64,000 bases of DNA, taken from NCBI GenBank assembly GCA_041650055.1, contig JBAZLV010000002.1, forward strand, positions 62,001 to 126,000, written 5' to 3'. This stretch comes from JBAZLV01 sp041650055. Lineage in GTDB: Bacteria > Nitrospirota > UBA9217. The notes below the pieces were generated by a model. That model was not told the DNA's origin. It was given only the letters and a program-made list of their open reading frames with translations, and did no database searches. Shown here in pieces: positions 60,241 through 64,000 of the stretch. Within the stretch, counting starts at the first letter, position 1; the number at the start of each line of letters is the position of its first letter. The position numbers and the translations under genes are program-made.

Positions 60241-61005
60241 TTGAAACCCTGGTACGAAGAATTATTCAAAAATTACGCTCAAACCTATGATAAAGAAGTG
60301 TACACGCAAGGAACGATCGGAGAATGTGATTTCATTGAGAAAGAAATCAATTCAGACAAAACAAAAAAGATACTCGATATCGGATGTGGAACCGGCAGGC
60401 ATGCAATAGAGCTGTCGAAAAAAGGCTACTCGGTAACAGGAATCGACTTATCAGAATCACAACTGGAACATGCAAGGCAGAAAGCGTCTGCTCTATCACT
60501 CACGATTGATTTCCGAAAACATGACGCGCGGATGCCGCATTTCTCAAATGCTTTTGATCTGGCCATTATGTTGTGTGAAGGCGGTTTTTCTCTCATGGAA
60601 ACCGATGAAATGAATTTTCAAATTCTGGAAAACGCCGCACGAGCGTTAAAACCCAGGGGGAAGATCGTGTTTACAACGCTCAACGGCTTGTTTCCTCTCT
60701 TTCATTCAGTGAAAGATTTTTTCGATTCGCAAAAAAAAGAAGGTGCTTCGACAAGCAAAGAAAATACGTTTAATCTTATGACTTTTCGCGATCATAGTGT
60801 AGTAGAATTCACTGATGATTCCGGGAATAAAAAAACACTTCAATGCAATGAACGGTTCTACGTTCCTTCCGAAATAACCTGGCTCTTGAAATCATTGCAG
60901 TTTCAAACAATAGCTATATTTGGAGCAAAACTGGGTGCGTTCAGCCGCAACGATACCTTGACAACGGAAGATTTTGAAATGCTGATCGTTGCAGAAAAGT
61001 CGTGA
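60241..61005 (+). CDS. Class I SAM-dependent methyltransferase
   Basis: 254 residues with motif I KILDIGCGTGRHAIEL, motif II VTGIDLSESQLEHA, and PHFSNAFDLAIMLCEGGFSL. Starts at TTG preceded by AAGGAG six bases upstream. It is the small-molecule/ubiE-like type; substrate unknown. It lies 143 bases after the radical SAM gene and before the corrinoid cluster, with space for its own promoter, so a functional link is uncertain. Confidence 0.9.
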   Translation: MKPWYEELFKNYAQTYDKEVYTQGTIGECDFIEKEINSDKTKKILDIGCGTGRHAIELSKKGYSVTGIDLSESQLEHARQKASALSLTIDFRKHDARMPHFSNAFDLAIMLCEGGFSLMETDEMNFQILENAARALKPRGKIVFTTLNGLFPLFHSVKDFFDSQKKEGASTSKENTFNLMTFRDHSVVEFTDDSGNKKTLQCNERFYVPSEITWLLKSLQFQTIAIFGAKLGAFSRNDTLTTEDFEMLIVAEKS

Positions 61006-61065
61006 GCCCTTTGCGCAGGCAACTCATGAGCCAATTAAAATGCAGAACAGTCCGATAGTACATCA

Positions 61066-61094
61066 TTGATAATCCCCTATTCGTATGATATAGT
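61066..61094 (+). promoter_or_regulatory. Promoter of the corrinoid cluster
   Basis: TTGATA, 17 bases, TATAGT. The expected start (about 61101) falls just after an ATG at 61097, which argues for the downstream start at 61139. Confidence 0.55.
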
Positions 61095-61138
61095 TAATGA
61101 GTTTTATTTGTTCAATTCACACTCGAACGACATCCCTC

Positions 61139-61771
61139 ATGACAGACCTTTCCCATGATTTTGAACAGACCCTTTTATCTCTTGACCGATTGGCCGCCAG
61201 ACAGCTTGTCACTGCAGCTCAAAATACCTATACACCAATAGAATTTGTAGATCAGGTCATTATGAAAGCTCTTACCCGTATTGGCGAGGGCTGGGAGCGA
61301 GGTGATATTGCTCTTTCACAAGTGTATATGAGCGGCCGTATTTGTGAAGAACTGGTTGACGGGCTCCTTCCACCGGGTGATGCACAACGCAAGGATCAGC
61401 CGCGTATGGCAATAGGAGTGCTCGAGGATTATCACCTGCTTGGCAAGCGAATTGTTTACTCGGTATTGCGGGCTGAAGGCTTTGACCTCAAAGATTACGG
61501 CCGGGTCACGGTTGACGAAGTAATTGCCAAAGTAAAAGAAGATCATATCCGCATACTCTTGATCTCAACATTAATGCTGCACTCTGCACTGCATGTTCAG
61601 GACCTGGTGGCCAGACTTAAAGCCGAGAATCTGGATGTAAAGGTTATCGTGGGCGGAGCTCCTTTTCTGTATGACGATCAACTCTGGCGTGAAGTCAAGG
61701 CTGATGCAATGGGCCGCTCTGCGTCTGATGCAGCGAAACTCATTCGCTCTTTGATGGGAGGTCTTGCATGA
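61139..61771 (+). CDS. Corrinoid protein (MtbC/MttC-like B12-binding protein)
   Basis: 210 residues. The N-terminal helical cap (about 1-85) is of the B12-binding_2 type, followed by a cobalamin-binding Rossmann domain with the lower-ligand motif DYHLLG (His99), then LISTLMLHS and VIVGGAPF. Such proteins carry methyl groups on cobalt between a substrate methyltransferase and a URO-D-family methyltransferase, which is the next gene (ATGA overlap). The start is taken at MTDLSHDFEQ; an ATG at 61097 would add 14 residues and lies upstream of the expected start site. Confidence 0.88.
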   Translation: MTDLSHDFEQTLLSLDRLAARQLVTAAQNTYTPIEFVDQVIMKALTRIGEGWERGDIALSQVYMSGRICEELVDGLLPPGDAQRKDQPRMAIGVLEDYHLLGKRIVYSVLRAEGFDLKDYGRVTVDEVIAKVKEDHIRILLISTLMLHSALHVQDLVARLKAENLDVKVIVGGAPFLYDDQLWREVKADAMGRSASDAAKLIRSLMGGLA

Positions 61772-62829
61772 AAAAAGAAGCAATGACTTCCATGCAGCGT
61801 GTGCTTACCACTCTGGGGCACCAGGAGCCAGACAGAGTTCCGCTGTTTCTGCTGGTTGTTATGCAGGGGGCACGAGAACTAGGGCTTTCCATTCAGGATT
61901 ACTTTTCCAAGGCTGAATATGTAGTTGAAGGGCAACTGCGCCTTCGTGCAAAGTATGGACATGACTCTCTTGTTGGTTTTCTGTACGCCCCTCTTGAAGT
62001 TGAAGCATGGGGCGGTGAAGTTATTTATGCTGAAGATGGACCGCCCAATTCTGGACAACCATTTATTAGAAATGCTGAAATGATCCCTCGGCTTAAAGCT
62101 CCTGATATCGGGAAAAATCCCTGTTTATTAAAAGTTCTGAAAACCATCAAGCTATTAAAGAAGCGAGTCGGAGATGAATGCCCGATTGTTAGTGTGGTTG
62201 TATCTCCGTTCTCAGTTCCGGTAATGCAGATGGGTTTTGGCCCGTATCTTGATCTCATGGTGGAGCGGCCGGACTTATTTGAAAAGCTTATGCAGGTCAA
62301 CGAGGCATTTTGCGTGGAATGGGCCAATGCGCAGCTGGAAGCGGGCGCTACGGCGATCTGTTATTTTGATCCGGTATCCTCTCCTACCATCATTCCCCGG
62401 GAAGTGTACCTTCGTACGGGATTTACAATATCCAAGAATATGTTACGCCGAATTAAAGGCCCTACCACCATTCACCTGGCTTCAGGACGCTCACTTCCTA
62501 TTATTAATGATTTAATCCAGACAGGAACCGCGGTCGTGGGCGTGAGTTGTTTTGAAAATCTGGCAGAAATTAAATCAATCTGCCGCGGAAAAATTAGCAT
62601 TCTAGGAAATTTGAATGGAATCGAAATGCGCCGATGGACTCCAAAAGAAGCGGAGGAAAAAGTGAAAGAAGCTATTTCCCAGGCCGGACCTGGCGGAGGA
62701 TTTATTCTGTCTGATAATCATGGTGAGATCCCCTGGTCTGTCCCTGATAAAACGCTGATGGCGATCTGTGAAGCTGCCCGCCGATGGGGTTCCTATCCTT
62801 TGAACATACCAGAGCACTATGGCAAATAA
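61768..62829 (+). CDS. Uroporphyrinogen decarboxylase (URO-D) family methyltransferase homologue (MtaA-like)
   Basis: 353 residues with URO-D-fold features: RVLTTLGHQEPDRVPLF, YFDPVSSPTIIPREVY, KGPTTIHLASGRS, ISILGNLNGIEM. In MtaA/MtbA a zinc site uses HxC plus a distal Cys; here the pattern is His236-Leu-Ala238 and NHGE (His318), so the cysteine ligands are missing. It overlaps the corrinoid gene and the next gene, giving tight coupling. It may be a demethylase with a different metal site or a non-catalytic sensor; undecided. Confidence 0.85.
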   Translation: MKKEAMTSMQRVLTTLGHQEPDRVPLFLLVVMQGARELGLSIQDYFSKAEYVVEGQLRLRAKYGHDSLVGFLYAPLEVEAWGGEVIYAEDGPPNSGQPFIRNAEMIPRLKAPDIGKNPCLLKVLKTIKLLKKRVGDECPIVSVVVSPFSVPVMQMGFGPYLDLMVERPDLFEKLMQVNEAFCVEWANAQLEAGATAICYFDPVSSPTIIPREVYLRTGFTISKNMLRRIKGPTTIHLASGRSLPIINDLIQTGTAVVGVSCFENLAEIKSICRGKISILGNLNGIEMRRWTPKEAEEKVKEAISQAGPGGGFILSDNHGEIPWSVPDKTLMAICEAARRWGSYPLNIPEHYGK

Positions 62830-64000
62830 AATCCTGTTTGTAGTCTGTGAACATTATGTACGTGAAGCGCAAGCCGCGATCGAAGCGGAACAATTAGATG
62901 ATGCCGTAGTAATAGGCTTTCCCGCCCGATGCGGCCGCCCTCCTTTGACGACCGAAGAACTTACTGCAAAAATTAATGCGCTGGGAAATATCGATCAGGT
63001 GGAAGTCTTTGGAGCTTCCTGCCTCACCGGCATCGCTGATTTTACTTCACAGGACTATAAAGTACATGTTCATAAACGAGATCAGTGTTTCACCCTTGTG
63101 GCTGATCTCTCCTTGATTAATTATTGTTTAAAAAAAGGCGCCTATTTAGCCACTCCGGGTTGGCTTGCAAACTGGCGTACGAATATAGAACGGCTGGGTC
63201 TCAATCAGGAAACAGCGAGCGAAATGTTCGCTGAAACAACTACCGGTATTGTCATGCTGGAAACCGGCGTTAACGGACACAATCCTGAGCATGTGAAGGA
63301 ATTTGCTGAATATGTACATAGACCTTTTGAGATTATCCATACAGGAGTATCCGTTTTGCGGTTGCTGTTTGGGAAAATAGCGCTGGTACGACAGATGGAA
63401 CTGCAGCGGAAAGAGGCTGCCAAGGAAATTAAGGAAATTCGCAAGCAGGCAGCAACACATGCAATGGCCATTGATCTTCTCTCCAATCTGGCAAAAATTG
63501 TTACAGAAACAGAAGCAGTGCATGCAATGCTGGATGTATATACCTTTCTTTTTGCCCCTCAACGACTTTGCTATTTAAGTTTTCAAGACGGCGTTCCTAA
63601 CAAATTATGGCTTAAGCCGGAAGGGCTCATTGATGAGGCAGAACAAGAAGCCCTCAAAGAAAAGCTGGATGCATTGCAGGAAAATAGCGGGTACACAGAA
63701 TCCGGAAAAGGGTTTTATCTGCGCATCGTCAGGAGAGGAGAAATCCGGGGCGTTATTGCTCTGGAAGATATTGCTTTACCTGAATACCTTGATCAATACC
63801 TCAATTTGGCGTTCAGTATTGTTGATATTTGCGAGCTCCCTATTCAAAATGCACGAAAGTATGAAAAGTTGGTCCGCACGCAAGAGATGTTGCGAAAAGC
63901 GAATGAAGATCTGTATCGACTTTCCACGACAGATGCCTTAACCGGTATCGCGAACCGTCGGGCATACGACGAATATCTTGAAGTTGAATGGAAAAGGATG
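62819..64000 (+). CDS. DUF1638 - coiled coil - GAF-like - GGDEF protein (C-terminus outside window)
   Basis: An open frame of 394 codons reaching the window edge. The first ~195 residues match DUF1638 (ILFVVCEHYVREAQAA, FPARCGRPPLTTEEL, VFGASCLTGIADFTSQ, TPGWLANWRTNI), a domain that occurs beside corrinoid methyltransferases. A Lys/Glu-rich helix (about 196-225) leads to a GAF-like domain, then the beginning of a diguanylate cyclase (STTDALTGIANRRAYDEY). It starts inside the URO-D stop region (11-base overlap). Predicted to make c-di-GMP in response to corrinoid- or methyl-related input; the GGDEF active site itself is not in the window. Confidence 0.85.
   Translation, partial: MANKILFVVCEHYVREAQAAIEAEQLDDAVVIGFPARCGRPPLTTEELTAKINALGNIDQVEVFGASCLTGIADFTSQDYKVHVHKRDQCFTLVADLSLINYCLKKGAYLATPGWLANWRTNIERLGLNQETASEMFAETTTGIVMLETGVNGHNPEHVKEFAEYVHRPFEIIHTGVSVLRLLFGKIALVRQMELQRKEAAKEIKEIRKQAATHAMAIDLLSNLAKIVTETEAVHAMLDVYTFLFAPQRLCYLSFQDGVPNKLWLKPEGLIDEAEQEALKEKLDALQENSGYTESGKGFYLRIVRRGEIRGVIALEDIALPEYLDQYLNLAFSIVDICELPIQNARKYEKLVRTQEMLRKANEDLYRLSTTDALTGIANRRAYDEYLEVEWKRM

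Noticed and set aside
1..64000. CRISPR arrays, rRNA and tRNA genes
   Set aside because: Looked for regularly spaced repeats and for tRNA cloverleaf/TTCGAATC-type segments in the intergenic regions on both strands; none seen. A covariance-model scan would be decisive.

Overview
The window reads as chromosomal DNA from a strictly anaerobic, diderm (Gram-negative) bacterium. Support comes from an MlaDEF lipid transporter, a TolC-type efflux operon, a six-subunit Ech-type [NiFe] hydrogenase with hypA/hypB, rubredoxin and ferredoxin, several radical-SAM and corrinoid proteins, and an archaeal/eukaryotic-type PheRS. Gene order (dprA-smg-topA-xerC-hslVU-argB; yicC-remA-gmk-rpoZ-coaBC) is of a kind I associate with Nitrospirota and deltaproteobacterial lineages; the exact phylum cannot be fixed by eye.

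Layout. 1-7.1 kb (+): end of dprA, smg, topA, xerC, hslV, hslU, argB. 7.1-10.9 kb (-): mlaE-mlaF-mlaD, a small unknown gene, and a rubredoxin-ferredoxin-CoA-binding-protein mini-operon. 10.9-18.3 kb (-): a TetR-controlled efflux operon (tetR-tolC-hlyD-DUF333-ATPase-ATPase-permease-permease) with a clear operator over its start site. 18.3-20.9 kb: a secreted thermonuclease and a two-receiver histidine kinase. 21-24.9 kb (-): RNA repair operon (thioredoxin-fold/zinc-ribbon protein, AmmeMemoRadiSam radical SAM enzyme, archease, RtcB). 24.9-38.9 kb (-): ppx with a cyclic-nucleotide-binding protein, yicC-remA-gmk-rpoZ-coaBC, lepA-lepB-DUF4845, a CsgG/SUMF1-YIP1-DUF2752 operon, and archaeal-type pheS-pheT.

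39.4-42.3 kb is an accessory island. One intact REP-associated tyrosine transposase (RAYT) with 17-bp inverted ends lies between two truncated RAYT copies in the same orientation. The two inter-copy intervals carry cargo: a zinc-ribbon gene behind a decapitated ORF, and a decapitated polymorphic-toxin tip with an Imm74-like immunity gene. 42.4-48.1 kb (-): SPOR protein, queA, TPR-metallopeptidase, YjbQ and a Na/Pi cotransporter, interspersed with palindromic AT-rich repeats. 48.2-54.5 kb (-): echABCDEF-hypA-hypB. 54.8-58.5 kb (-): a DHH-CBS-poly(A)-polymerase fusion and xerD. 58.6-64 kb (+): a B12-binding radical SAM protein, a methyltransferase, then a corrinoid cluster: corrinoid protein, URO-D-family methyltransferase homologue, and a DUF1638-GAF-GGDEF protein cut by the window edge.

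Two things stand out. First, six operon-leading genes (topA, xerC, the nuclease, a DUF6941 gene, queA, the Na/Pi transporter) have a recognisable -10 ending 5-8 nt before the ATG and no Shine-Dalgarno, so leaderless transcripts look routine here, while operon-internal genes have good Shine-Dalgarno sites. Second, the right-hand cluster physically couples corrinoid methyl-transfer proteins to a c-di-GMP synthase domain, suggesting a signalling system that reads corrinoid or methyl-donor chemistry.
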